From Cephalopachus bancanus (lineage: Eukaryota > Chordata > Mammalia > Primates > Tarsiidae), in NCBI GenBank assembly GCA_027257055.1, contig JAPVLO010000232.1, forward strand, positions 4,588,001-4,652,000: a DNA stretch of 64,000 bases, given 5' to 3'. Position numbers and translations under genes: made by a program. Shown here in pieces: positions 23,131-34,060 of the stretch. Numbering within the stretch: position 1 is the first letter of the stretch; the number at the start of each line of letters is the position of its first letter. A model generated the notes under the pieces. The model had not been told where the DNA came from. It worked only from the letters and a program-made list of their open reading frames with translations, and did not search any database.

Positions 23131-23429
23131 CTCTAAGTGGGTGATACCGTATTTTAAATCCCAGTGTGACTTCATGTGGCATCAGGGGGTTGACCATTGC
23201 CAGAGGGTCATGAGGCTTTTCTCTACGCCTTTGAACATGAGAATTTTCACAGTACAATGCTAAGCGTGTGACCTCAGGGTCTCGTGGGCTGACTCTGCTT
23301 TGTGAAGTTGAGCAGCGGCATGCTCGCCCTGTCGTCTGTAGCCGGTGCAACTGAGCCCTCCCATGCAACTCTGCTCTGCCCCGAGGTGTTGCTGCAGGGC
23401 ATTTTGTGCCAAGGAGGGAGGACTGTCAT

Positions 23430-23805
23430 GGCTGGAGGAATGTCCTGGTGTGACAGAGGTCATGGTGGGAGGGAGGTCGTGGAGACAGGAAGGTCATGGC
23501 AAGAAAGAGGTCATGGCTGGAAGGAGGGCATGGCTGGAGGGAGGCTGTGGCGAGATGAGATCGTGGCAGGAAGGAAGTCGTGGCCGGAGAGAGGTCGTGG
23601 CGGGTGGGAGGTTGAGGCATGAGGGAGGTTGTGACTGGCGGGAGGTCGTGGGCTGGAGGGAGGTTGTGGCGCGAGGAGGTTGTGGCGAGAGGAGGTTGTA
23701 GTAAGAAGAGATCGTGGTGAGAGGGAAGTGGTGGTGGGAGGGAGGTCGTGGCCAGTGGGAGGTCGTGGCCGGGGGGAGGTCGTGGCTGGAGGGAGGCATG
23801 GCAAG
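23430..23805. repeat. 17-bp GC-rich minisatellite
   Basis: Unit GGTCGTGGCNGGNGGGA (17 bp). It is clearest at the 3' end (ggtcgtggccagtggga, ggtcgtggccgggggga, ggtcgtggctggaggga) and more diverged toward 23430. About 20 units. Frames of 64-120 residues on both strands across it are produced by the repeat. Confidence 0.93.
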
Positions 23806-23924
23806 TGTCTCTGATGTCGAGTTACATGAACACCTTCTAAGGACACTGACCCTGCGACCGTGGGAGCTGACATGCAGGCCTTGTCATGGTGTGTGGGTAC
23901 ACATTTAGATTCTACATCCAGGCT

Positions 23925-24090
23925 GTCTGTGTTTTTTGACTCCTGCCTCAGTTTCCCACCAGCCTTGTGGCCTGATCAAGTCACTCCTCAGCTTCTCCGT
24001 CTGGGAATAGGACAGTGACAGGGCTCACCACCTAGGGCTCTCATGAGAACTGACTGAATGACTGGTATCTGGCATACAGTACGTAGTATG
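23925..24090 (+). mobile_element. MIR SINE
   Basis: 'ctgcctcagtttcccacc', 'ctgatcaagtcactcctcag', 'ttctccgtctgggaatagg', 'tgactggtatctggcatac' follow the MIR order on the plus strand. Confidence 0.6.
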
Positions 24091-24100
24091 TGAGTGTATG

Positions 24101-24383
24101 TTTTGTTTTGTTTTTTTTGAGTCAGGGTCTCATTCTGTCACCCAGAAGTGCAGTGGCACCAGCCTCAACCTCCTGGGCTCTGGCGACCCTTCCACCTCAG
24201 CCTGCTGAGTAGTTGGGACTACAGCTGCGTACCAGCACATGTGGCTATTTATTTTATTTTTTGTAGAGATGAGATTGCGCTGGATTGCCCATGCTGGTCT
24301 CAAATTCCTGGGCTTAAGCAATCCTCTTGCCTCAGCCTCCCATAGTGCTGGGATTACAGGTGTGGGCCACCATGTGCACCCAG
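24101..24383 (-). mobile_element. AluJ-like SINE
   Basis: Minus-strand dimer with T-rich tail 'ttttgttttgtttttttt' at its left. The right arm is shortened around 'cacccagaagtgcagtggc'. It has the old left arm 'caaattcctgggcttaagca' and lacks the AATAAATC linker, so it predates the young subfamily. Confidence 0.85.
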
Positions 24384-24451
24384 TCTTTTAAGTGTGTGTT
24401 GAACTGAACCCATACAACTGTCTTTACATAAAAGAGAATCAACTTTTTTGG

Positions 24452-24452
<1 letters not shown>

Positions 24453-24493
<41 letters not shown>
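24453..24493. repeat. (TG)n microsatellite
   Basis: About 20 uninterrupted TG units. Confidence 0.99.
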
Positions 24494-24495
<2 letters not shown>

Positions 24496-24665
24496 CAGCT
24501 TCTTTGTCTTCCAGTGCCAGAAGAGAAAACAGTGCTGTAGATAAGTAATGAATTAATTCCGTAATTCATACCTATCTCATACCTATTATGATGATGAGCA
24601 TAAAGATGAGATTCTCCGATAACAAGGAAGACAGCTGAGCTGGCTGAGCCAGACGTTAACTAAAT

Positions 24666-24800
24666 CAGTAGTTCTTAATGTTTACTAAGATATAGACCTT
24701 TAGAGAACTGTACGAATGTTATGAATCAGCTCCACAAAATACTCATACACATAAATTGCTGGGTAAAGCTTAGCCCTGGATGTCAGGCTAAGAACCTCTG
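24666..24800. mobile_element. hAT-Charlie-type MITE (MER5-like)
   Basis: The termini are cagtagttctta (left) and taagaacctctg (right), an imperfect 12-bp inverted repeat typical of Charlie elements. Flanking 8-mers aactaaat and aaatgaat match at 6 of 8, as expected of an old hAT 8-bp target duplication. Non-coding. Confidence 0.65.
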
Positions 24801-25051
24801 AAATGAATAGTTACAGAGAGTGTGATAAGTGCCATGGCAATGATGTGCAACCGCGTCTCTCTCCGGTTTCACGGCACTGAATGCCCGCCTCCGCGTCCCA
24901 TGTGCTGAACTCCTTGACTGTGGTCTCCACAGTCTCATCTACTTCAGTGAGAAAAGAACAACCAATATACAAGCAAAACACTTTCAGGCCCCAGTGTATG
25001 CTTTGCTGGAAGCAAACTCCAAGGCATGGATATTTATTTAAAAGTTGTATA

Positions 25052-25602
25052 TGAGGGGGACCCCCAAAATGGAATGTATCTATAAAAAACTCTGTACTTA
25101 TTCTCATATGTTTATGCTTCAGCCACCTTCAAAGTCCTCTCCATCTGATGAGATACACCTATCAAGATGCTTTTCCCACTGCTCAAAATAGTTTTTGAAC
25201 TTGTCCGTTTGATGCCTGTTAGTGCTTCTGCCGTTTTCTGTTTCACCTCTTCCGTATTGGCAAAGCGTTTCTCTCTGAGGACTTTTTTCATCCAGGAAAA
25301 CAAAAAAAGTTACTTGGGGCAAGATCAGGTGAATTGGGGCGGTAGGGCATGGAGGTCATGCTGTTTTTTGATCACAAACACGTGAACAGGGCAGGTGTGT
25401 TGTCATGGTGGAAGAACCAGTCACCCGTTTGCCACAACGCGGGAGATGTCGTTTGCAAATTGTGATGCAACCTTCTCAAAACTTCCAGAGAAAGCCTTTG
25501 GTTGAGAGAGAGGGAGGGAGATTTGGTCCAGAGGAGCAGATTCCACGTGTACTACAGGGGCCACCCTCCAAGAGATAATTCTGGGTGTTAGGGGTCCCCT
25601 CG
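25052..25602 (-). mobile_element. Internally deleted mariner transposon
   Basis: Terminal inverted repeats are TGAGGGGGACCCCCAAAATG (25052 inward) and, on the minus strand from 25602, CGAGGGGACCCCTAACACC. The flanking TA dinucleotides lie at 25050-25051 and 25603-25604. At 551 bp it is less than half the usual 1.3 kb. The minus strand keeps the C-terminal third of the transposase: HHDNTPA (second catalytic Asp), PNSPDLAPSNFF, then EEVKQKTAEALTGIK and the family ending DRCISSDGEDFEGG. The N-terminal half and the first catalytic Asp are missing, and frameshifts separate the pieces, so it is inactive. Confidence 0.9.
25112..25412 (-). pseudogene. Mariner transposase C-terminal remnant
   Basis: Coding remnant within the deleted mariner, broken by at least one frameshift near 25290-25300 and by stops. 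It carries the D34D-type signature with WFFHHDNTPA about 34 residues before PDLAP, followed by the conserved C-terminal helix region. It has no start and no DNA-binding domain. Confidence 0.88.
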
Positions 25603-25769
25603 TACATGTCATGTCACCATGAACCTGGGACCCTTTTGCTGCCCACTTTGCTTCAGGGTCCTCGAGTCACCACGTCCTCTGGGCAGCTTTCCCCAACCCC
25701 CTGAGACCAGCCTGGGGGCTGCCTCTTCTTCCCTGAACAAATAGAACAAATGCCTGTTGGGTTTCTGTG

Positions 25770-26230
25770 ATGCCAGGCTTCCCCAACTGAGCAGCCTGGA
25801 TGTGGCCCTGCACTAAGGAAGCTTATAGTCCAAAGGAGCCTGTGACCATTCATCAAGTCACAATACACGTAAATATTCGATTGCAATTGTATCAAGTGCT
25901 CTGATGGGGCAAGCAAAAGCACAAAGGAGGGGGCCTTGATCTTGCCTGGGGCTGAAATCTGAAGGAGTGCTGGACAAACGAGAGCGTTTCAGGGTACAGG
26001 AACCCCATGTGCAAAGGCGCATTGACTTTAGCCAGTAGAATCCCACACAGGAGGAAGCTGGAAGGCAGGAGGGAAAGACAGCATGGGGCGTGGGAGGTGA
26101 CAGGAGCGACAGCAACAGCTCTCAAGACGCTGGGGCAAGCAGGACGGAGGGTGGCATCAAGGCCAGGGTGGAGGAGAGAGGGCAGAGGCCTGGAGAACCC
26201 TGCATGCTGGTCTCACGCTGGTCGGGGCCT
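25770..26230 (-). mobile_element. L2 LINE fragment
   Basis: Reverse-strand L2 pattern: 'ctaaggaagcttatagtcc', 'tgtatcaagtgctctgatgg', 'ccatgtgcaaaggcgcattg', then a purine-rich run. Diverged. Confidence 0.55.
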
Positions 26231-26649
26231 CAGAGGATCTGACCAGAGGGGGTGTGTCATACAAGGCTGCAGCGAGGCTCAGGTTGAGGCAGGTGCGGGG
26301 GGGATGGAGAAAAGACCCACAACCTGGGCCAGCAGGGGGGGGTGAGCAGCAGGAGGCCACAAGGCCCCCGCCAGTGGGTGGGCAGCTGTGTGTGCTGCGG
26401 GGTGGGGAGGCAGGCAGGGTGGCCTCCGTGCTGGCCACGCGAGCGGAATGGAGGCCTCTGTCAGCATCTGTGTGGCCACACAATAAAGTGAAGTGGGTGG
26501 GTGCAGAGTCTGAGGTCTCTGTGTCAGGATCCCAGTCACAGGGACCACGTGGGCGGCAGAACTGGATAGATGGAGCCCTGAGGTGGGGTCTAGTCTCCCC
26601 AGGGATAAGATGCACATATAGGGCTGCACACGGAGGGGGGAGTGGAACT

Positions 26650-26885
26650 GATGGGAATCAGAAGGTAAAGGGGGGGGAAGGGGAGGAGGGGAGGAGGGGA
26701 GGAGGGGAGAGGGAGGGGAAAGGGAGCGAGGAAGGGAAGAGAGAGGGAGGAGGGAGGGAGAGGCCGAGAGCGGGAAGGAGGGGCAGAGAGCGAAGGAGAA
26801 AGAGGGGAAGGGAGAGAGAGAGGGGACTAGAGACGGGAAGGGGGGAGAAGGAGAGGAAGAAGGAAAGGGGAGGGGGAGTGAGAGG
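26650..26885. repeat. Purine (G/A)-rich low-complexity tract
   Basis: About 235 bp almost entirely purine on the plus strand, with GGGGAGGA-type repeats at the left end and GAGAGAGG toward the right. Open frames of 229 (plus) and 224 (minus) residues cross it, but their composition is just Gly/Glu/Arg/Lys or Pro/Ser/Leu and they have no domain. They are not genes. Confidence 0.95.
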
Positions 26886-29620
26886 TCATTTCTTGAGGGC
26901 CAAGAGGAGGTGGGAATCTGCTCAGAAATCACCATTCGGGTAGAACCACCCACCCATCATCCAAAGTGTGTGGCATCAGCCCCAAGAAAACGTAGGCGAC
27001 TCCATGGGCATTAACCTCAGAAAGTCAGCCCTTTCAAACTTAGATTTCACGGTGACTTTTAAAAATAGCCTCTGGTGTGGAGCCTTTTTGAAAGTCTAAA
27101 TAAATTGCACTCATTGGTCCCTCCGTGTCCACACATTAATCTTCTCCCGGGTGCAGTGCATTAATCAGGCTGCCTGCTCCTGAAATTGCCTTTCCCCGTG
27201 AGCCCTGTGTGTCTGGGAGTGTCCATCGATTGCACACGCCTGCCCACGCCATGCGGGAGGGGCTCCCAGAGCCCCCAGAGCCTTCCCCTGCTTGGGGTCT
27301 CATGTCCTTCTCTGGCCCCTCGACACCTGGGAGGTCAGTGGTGAGTGTCCTACCATCTCCCCCTCCCCCTCTCAGCCCTGCCCTGAGCCCTGGGTGAGCC
27401 TCACATCTTCCTGGGACGTAGTTACATGCAGCTAAACAACAAAGCAAGCACAGGTAATTTAATGCTATTTGGTTCTGATCTTCAGATGGCCTGCTTGGAT
27501 AAATACCCTAGAAGCAGCCCCTGCTAGGTGCCTACTCCTCTCTCCCCACCTTCTTCTCTCTGCCCAGCATTGCTGTCCCTGTTCTGTGGGGGCCGTGAAC
27601 TTGTAGGTGCTCTGTGCTGTCCAAGAGCATCCTCTCGGAGACCTGGCGCTCCCAACAGAGCCCGCTACAGAGGCTTTCCAGAGTTTGTTAGCTGGGCTTT
27701 CTCCATGGCTGCACATCCTCAGTCTCCTCCAATGTGTTGGGCACCCAGACTGGCAGGGTGTCCTGGGGGACAGCCCGTCTGAAAGGTGCGACGTCAGAGG
27801 AATACAGGTCAGGCTGGGCCAAGGCCTTGGGGCAGTGATGAGGAGTGCCCTAGGAGAGCAGTTTTGCTAAGACATTCCAGCGCTGTGGGTGAGGTGGGAG
27901 CCTTGTTTCCACACCATGTCTGGAGCTCCTTCACCATCACGAGTCTAAAAAGATGCTCTTTGTCTTAAGGAGTCAACTAGAGTGGTTCAAGTCCACAGAA
28001 CACCAGATCATCCCAGAAATGACGAACTGAAATCCCTGAGGCTGGACCTCTCTGCTCAGCCCAGACCCTCATCTGCAGTGTCTGAGGACCTGGCCCCACC
28101 ATGGGGCTGGGTCAGGAGGCAGGTGGAGAGTGGAGGCCCAGCCTTGGGGGCCCTGCCACGGGGCTCAGGAGCACGTGGGATGGCCTCCCTCATCCTCTGT
28201 CACCACTTTGCTGTCTGAAACACGCTTCTGTTGACTGCCAGGCTTCCTCTCTCCATGAGCCAGTCACTAAAAACAGTCTCAAAAACTGTTCCCCGAAAGC
28301 TCTAAGGCAACTCTGACCTTTGCATTAGGACAAAATTCCTTGAACTGTTTGGACTTCAAGTTGTTCTTATTTAACATGAGAAAGGGAGGGCTCTGGATTC
28401 GTCTTACTGTCAGGCGAGGCATGCTCTGATGACTGGACCAGACAACAGGTGAAGCCCCTTCCTGCTGTGGATGCTGTGTGTCTCAGAGGTATCCGATTTG
28501 TTTCCCTTGGGGTCCAGCAGATCCAAGTGACAGGGAGAAGGGCCAGGCTGGAACCACGCAGGTGCCAGGGAAGCATCTTGCCAGGTAGAAACCACCACTG
28601 ACTTCAGGAATTTGGGTCAAAAATGGGACACCAGTCCCCAGAGAATGTAGGACACGGTGTCATCCTACTCTCAGACGTGCTGAAGTCCTTGGAGTCAGAG
28701 CTGGGATTCAGCCGGACTCGGGCTCACAGTAGGACTTGGCCATAGGGGGCAAGTCAGGGAAGGTTACTGAGACCAAGGGACAAGGATCAGGCAGGAAGGG
28801 ATCAGGTGGAGTCTGAGAGGGTCTGAGAGGGTGGTTGGTGCCAACTGCCATCTACAGGCTCTTGCATTTTGCCTGACTGGGTATAGACCTTGAACTCTGG
28901 TTCAGTGTCCTCACTGAAAAACAAAGTGAGGGCTTCACTTGGTTATGAAGGTTAGTTTTGCAGAATGAACTTTCAAATGCAGAAAGAACAATAGGATCTC
29001 CGAGGACATCTGCTCAGACGGCCAAGCCAGCAGAGTGGCATTCAGGCTGGCTTTTACATCTGGACCTGGAGTCATCCTGAGAACCCCTCAGTGTGACTTT
29101 CCACACTGATAGCACCGTGAAGACAGTGCCTAACCGGCCCTTCCCAAGAGGGTCATTGGGAATGAACGCAGGTGCCGAAGACGTGCCATCAACTGGGCAG
29201 GCATGAGGGCCTCAATCTCAGTCCAGTGACTGAGAAACTCACCGAGGAGAGTGTCTGTGCCCTGCGGGGCTTTCGATGGCCCTGCAGGAAATCAGGGAGC
29301 CTCCTCATCGGAACGTCAGGGCGAGGTAGGCACTGTGGCCTCCAGGGCTCCTCTCCAGGCCGAGGCCTCCTAGCCCCATCCCATGCAGGCTAAGGCTCCC
29401 TGCCTCACCCTGCTCTGCTCCACCAGTGCTCCTGATGGGACTTTGGGGAGGATTTACAGGGTCTGGACCCTTGGCTGGCATCTACTGAGTCAGCCACTCA
29501 TGAGTGCCGTTTCTTATTGCATTGCTGTTCTCATTGAAAACAAAACAAAACAAAACAAAAAACACAGTTTTGGCACTTCTTCGTGGATGCTACCTTCTTC
29601 GTCTTGAAGGTGGAGCATTA
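26886..29620. other. Intergenic, no gene recognised
   Basis: Mostly unique-looking. The only notable part is the AT-rich block 26990-27200, listed separately. Frames to 103 residues show no domain. Confidence 0.45.
26990..27200. promoter_or_regulatory. Candidate conserved non-coding element
   Basis: A repeat-free block, AT-richer than its surroundings, with ggcattaacctc, taaataaattgcac, cacattaatcttc and gcattaatcaggc. Homeodomain-type TTAAT words recur. It resembles typical conserved non-coding sequence by eye; not tested. Confidence 0.25.
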
Positions 29621-29628
29621 CGTCATGC

Positions 29629-29659
29629 TGTGTGTGTGTGTTTGTGTGTGTGTGTGTGC
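29629..29659. repeat. (TG)n microsatellite, interrupted
   Basis: About 15 TG units with one TT interruption. Confidence 0.95.
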
Positions 29660-30039
29660 ATGTGCACGCACCTGCTCATGCAGACACATGCTCATGCAGC
29701 TTCAACACACACTCTCTAGTTTTAGTGTCAAGTGGGGAATGGCGCGGCGAGACGATTACAACAGCAAATGGCCGAGTCATTCCTCTTTTCCCTTCTCTTC
29801 GACACCGCCCATGAGTAAGTCATGAAAGCAAAATACCTGTCTATGGAGGACTGTGGGCTGGGTGGGCATGGTGCTGAGAAGCCACACCTGAGGATCTGCG
29901 TCCACACTGGGACCCAACTGAGATGATAAGATGCCAAATTGCGCATGAGTGTTGTCATAGGCTGAGACTGTTGAGGACCGTGAGAAAAAGTGCCTGTTTT
30001 GCATGTGGGAAGGACGTGAGTCCTGGGGCCCAGGGAGGA

Positions 30040-30185
30040 CTGACCCTCTTGGTATTTACACCCTGGAGTAACTTCCTCCCATGTGGCACCAAGTGTGACC
30101 AAGGGACAACATTAGAAGTCTGCCACCCCCCACCATGATTCCCAACTGCAGAAACTGTGGGATAATAAGTGTTTGTGTTAAGACT
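30040..30185 (+). mobile_element. Old MaLR LTR (MLT1-like), internally deleted
   Basis: 'ttggtatttacaccctgga' near the start and 'actgcagaaactgtgggata', then 'ataagtgtttgtgtt' at the end are MLT1 hallmarks, but the middle of the LTR is missing. An ancient endogenous retroviral LTR, non-coding. Confidence 0.5.
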
Positions 30186-30633
30186 CCAGAGTCTGGAGTG
30201 ATGCTTCAATGCTGCGAAGGGTGATGAACACACTTGGCACATGGATTTCCTTCTGGCCATCCGCCTCCCATCCCTGTTCCAGGCAGGATGACAAAGAAGA
30301 GAACAACATGGACGTGTTGGGAGAACTTTTGTAGGGAAGCAGCATGTTTCTTCTCTATCCTATGTTGCATGGATGGACTTTTAAGTGTGCTGCATGTCCC
30401 CCCAAGGCTGCTCACTCCATTCTCCCCATGCATCTGGAGAATGAAGCTGGCGTGGCATGCTGGGATGGGGGATAATGCTGAGTTCGACTGGAGCTCCTGG
30501 CTTGGGGACCCACGGAGCACCAGGAGCTCTGAGGGTCGACATCCCTCCAGACCAGGAGCCCCCCACAGAGCAACCCTGTGGGAGAGGGGCTGCAGGGGGC
30601 GGTCCTCAGAGGGCAGCATCATGAGCTTCATTA

Positions 30634-30726
30634 AGCTGTGGGAGGTCAAGGCAGGAAGAGGATTGCCTGAGTCTGGGGGTTCAAGATCAGCCTGGGCAAG
30701 TTAGTGAGACCTCGTCTCTAACAACT
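30634..30726 (+). mobile_element. Alu left-arm fragment (monomer)
   Basis: 'ctgtgggaggtcaaggcagg', 'aggattgcctgagtctgggg', 'gttagtgagacctcgtctct', ending before any linker or right arm. It shares the unusual 'gcaagttagtgagacctcg' with the Alu at 32458-32757. Confidence 0.8.
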
Positions 30727-31083
30727 CCCATGGGGCAGAGGACGCAGGATGGGGCACGGGAATGGGCAGCTATGAAATGGCCAGAGATCTCTGCTAGTCC
30801 TTGGGTAGCACTGGTGCAGGGACACCCCAGAGTTGTCCCACCCTGAGCCAAGGGAGCCAGGCCTTTGTGGGACTCAGTGGGGAGCTGTCAGCCGCTGTCA
30901 CTCCCAGCATCTGGGGGCGCCGGATGGAGGGTCTGGGCAGCGCTCCCATGTCCACTCTGGGGGCCGTTGTGTTCTGCCACCCCAGGACGAGCCACACCTC
31001 CTGTGAGTGGGCCTTGGAGGCATGGGTGAGCAGACACTGGGGCCCAGGAAGGAAAGATCTTCCCCGATGGCATTTGTGTTCTT

Positions 31084-31364
31084 TTTTTTTTTTTTTTTGA
31101 GTTGGAGTCTCACTCTGTCGCCCAGACTGGAGTGCAGTGGCCACACCGCAGCCTCAACCTGCTGGGCTCTGGCGATCCTTCCGCCTCAGCCTTCCAAGTA
31201 GCCGGAATTACAAGCATGCACTACCACACCCGGCTGATTTTTTTGATTTATTGTAGAGATGAGGTCTCGCTGCCCAGGTGGGTCTCGAACCCGCGGGCTC
31301 AGGCAATCCACTCACCTCAGCCTCCCAAAGGCACGGGATTACAGGCTGAGCCACCAAGCCCGGC
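31084..31364 (-). mobile_element. Alu SINE, lineage-specific young subfamily
   Basis: Minus-strand dimer with a clean T tail at 31082-31099 and 5' end near 31364. The right arm has lost part of the hairpin (ggccacaccgcagcc). The flanking 16-bp duplication tggcatttgtgttctt is exact (31068-31083 and 31365-31380). Confidence 0.93.
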
Positions 31365-31639
31365 TGGCATTTGTGTTCTTGTGCGACTCAGTGTCTCATT
31401 GCGTCCTGGGGGTGGAGGAGAACGCGGCTTGTCCTTGGCAGTGCTAGAGCATTGACAAATTTATTTTGTGCCACTGTTTGTGTGGATTCGACCAGACTCC
31501 CCTGTGGCATCTAATCGTCATGGGCACCTGAGGCAGCTGAGAGAGAGACATGAGCTCCCACTTGTCTTTGGGAAGTCTTCTTCACCTGGAGACTAGAAAG
31601 ATTAAAGGGTGAGCAACACTCCCCCCACATCACCTTCCC

Positions 31640-31745
31640 AACTAGAAGGGAGCTTTCAGATGCACTGTATGCTATCTGAACCTCATGAGAGCCCTGTGAG
31701 GCAGCTAGAATCGAAATTATTATTCATCTTAGGTGTGAAAAATTA
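31640..31745 (-). mobile_element. MIR SINE fragment
   Basis: 'atctgaacctcatgagagcc', 'ctgtgaggcagctagaatcg', 'aaattattattcatcttagg' match reverse-strand MIR. Confidence 0.6.
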
Positions 31746-31792
31746 TAACTTTGGAAACTTATGTCTCCATCTTATATGTTTCTTGATTGTTT

Positions 31793-32095
31793 CTCTTTCT
31801 TTCATTTTTTTGAGTTGGGGTCTCACTTGGAGGCCCAGGCTAGAGTGCAGTGACACGATCAGGGCTCACTGCAATCTCGAACTCTTGCACTCAGGCAATC
31901 CTCCTGCCTCAGGCTCCTGAGTAGCTGGGATGACAGGTATGTGCCACCACACCCAGCTAATTTTTAAAATGTTTTTGTAGAGATGAGGTGTCGTTATGTT
32001 GCCCAGGCTGGTCTCAAACTCCTGGGCTCAAGCAATTCTCCTGCCTCAGCCTCCCAAAGTGCTGGGATTACAGGTGTGAGCCACCAAGTCCTGCT
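31793..32095 (-). mobile_element. AluJ-like SINE, full length
   Basis: A complete old-type dimer on the minus strand: 'gagttggggtctcacttgg', 'gtagagatgaggtgtcgtt', 'aaagtgctgggattacagg'. The 10-bp duplication ttgattgttt at 31783-31792 and 32096-32105 is exact despite the element's age. Confidence 0.92.
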
Positions 32096-32457
32096 TTGAT
32101 TGTTTTTTCTTGACCAAGACCTTTTCACCATCTCAAAATTCAAGAAGGCTAAAGCACAAAGGCACGCGAGGAGAAGAATCTCCCTTGCTTTGGGCACATC
32201 TGGGTCATGGTCTCCTTCTCCCGTCTCCAAAGGACACAGAGATTAAACTCCCAGCAAACAAGAGCATATGGAGACTGTCAATTCTGGAATTGTATCACTT
32301 ATTTCCAGGGCCCCTACTAGATGCAAGTCACCATGGGAGGACACTGTGCAGTAATGTAAAAGGTGGATAAGAATCATATCTTGTAGAGTAAACAATTCAA
32401 CAAGAGACACCAGAGAGGCCCAAGACCAACAAACACGGGGAAGAGAAGTGGGGCTGA

Positions 32458-32757
32458 GGCTGGGCGCAGGGCTTATGCCTGTTATTCCAGCACTTTGGGA
32501 GGCCAAGGCAGGAGGAGGATTGCCTGAGTATGGGGGTTCAAGACCAGCTTGGGCAAGTTAGTGAGACCTCGTCTCTATGTTAAAAAAAAAAAATAGCTGG
32601 GCGTGGTGGCACATGCCTGTAGTTCCAGCTACTTGAAAGGCTGAGGCGGAAGGATCACTTTAGCCCAGCAGATTGAGGCTGTGGTAGCCGCCATCATGCC
32701 ACTGTACTTCAACCTAGGCAATAGAATGAGACCCTGACTCAAAAAAACCCAAAAAAC
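32458..32757 (+). mobile_element. Alu SINE, old subfamily
   Basis: Starts ggctgggcgcagggcttatg, left arm 'gcaagttagtgagacctcg', A-rich linker, right arm 'agctgggcgtggtggcac', tail 'aaaaaaacccaaaaaa'. The left arm matches 30634-30726. Confidence 0.9.
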
Positions 32758-32880
32758 TGCAGGCATTTGGAGAAGGCACAGGTGCAAAGACGCATCAGCA
32801 GAAGAGGCAGTGACAGCCGGTCCCCAAAGGGTGAGTAGCATCTTCTCTGGCAGATGGTGGAACACCAATGACGACCTTGG

Positions 32881-33021
32881 ACACAGCACTAACCTGGAGC
32901 TTTCTTTGGGGCCCACTAGCCCTTGTCTATCTTTGGGCCCAGCACTAGCCCAAGCTTTCTTCAGGGCCCAGTACTAACCCTGAGTTTTCTTCAGGGCCCA
33001 GCACTAACCCCGAGCTTTCTG
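32881..33021. repeat. 29/30-bp minisatellite, about 4-5 copies
   Basis: Unit gggcccagcactaaccctga followed by gctttcttca. Register starts lie at about 32908, 32935, 32964 and 32994. The minus frame across it reads repeated GLVLGPEE and is repeat-driven. Confidence 0.88.
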
Positions 33022-33970
33022 CTTGCTGGGCACTAGGGTGACAGGACGGCAGTGGCATCCGCCATGTTGCTGATGCATCCAGGTGAACACTTGGCCCGTG
33101 CCACTCACGACACCAGCCAGTCAACTGAGCAGCTCCTGCTGGCTGGTTCTTCCACTGTTCTGTTTTCCAGCCATGTTTTGTGCTCTCAGTACCCTTTGTT
33201 GAGTTTGATATTACTGGACCCCATAATGCATACATACTTGGCTGCAGCTTCCTTGAAGCTGGCATCTCTGGGGCCCTCCGGAATGTTCACAAGACCCTCT
33301 GGGTAGCAGATGTTCCCTATCTGTACCAAATCACACGCTCTGTCTGCATACAGGTGATCTGTACGCCGTGCCTGAGGGAAGCAGCAGGTCTTTGTATGGA
33401 GTGGGGTTTTTCCAGACTTGCCTATTTGTCTTGCTTGTTTTGTTCTACCTTTATTCTTCTCCTGGAGGGAAGTGTCTAATAGGATTAATACATGAAGAAT
33501 GTAAATCATGTGACTACTGAAATACAGATTTTCCAGGAATGCCATTTGTTACTGGCTTTGTGAAGGTTAAGCCATGCGATGTCATCGGTTAAACGGCTCC
33601 ACATACCCTGCCAGGAGGAGATTTCACAAATGAAGAGCCAGGGCTTTCAGCTGCTGGCCTGGTCAGCCACTCACAGTAGCCACTCACTGTCCCAGGGACA
33701 CTGATGAGGGAGGGGTGCTGACCTGGGAGCTAAGGCACCTGGTGGTGTGTGGCACGGTGTCCTCGGGTTTGGGCTGGGCCGGGCTGTCTTCTCTTCAATC
33801 TAGAGCTGAGTTTTGAAGCTGCTGAAAAGTTTTCAGAAAAACTTTTCCAATAAGATAGAAGAAGGCAGTGAGGGCTCTCTCGTGTCTTGGATTGGTATGG
33901 CTAGAGACCTGGATGCCTAAATTCACAGTCATCATTTTAAAACTTGGAGGAGGGACTTGGATTTGAAAGG
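33022..33970. other. Intergenic, no gene recognised
   Basis: Frames at 33052-33545 on both strands have no domain. No repeat recognised with confidence. Confidence 0.4.
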
Positions 33971-33971
33971 A

Positions 33972-34060
33972 GTAGGAGTGTGGCCAGGGGTGGCGGCTCA
34001 CGCCTATAATCCCAGCATTTTGTGAGGCTGAGGCGGGAGGACTCTCAGCCCAGGAGTTAA
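33972..34060 (+). mobile_element. Alu left-arm fragment
   Basis: 'ggccaggggtggcggctcac', 'cctataatcccagcattttg', 'gaggcgggaggactctcagc', then truncation into A-rich sequence. Confidence 0.85.

Noticed and set aside
25112..25322. Mariner frame considered as a domesticated host gene
   Set aside because: Only the C-terminal third remains, split by a frameshift, inside a deleted element with its own terminal repeats.
26254..26953. Overlapping 229- and 224-residue frames on opposite strands
   Set aside because: They follow the purine tract; composition is Gly/Glu/Arg or Pro/Ser/Leu only, with no domain.
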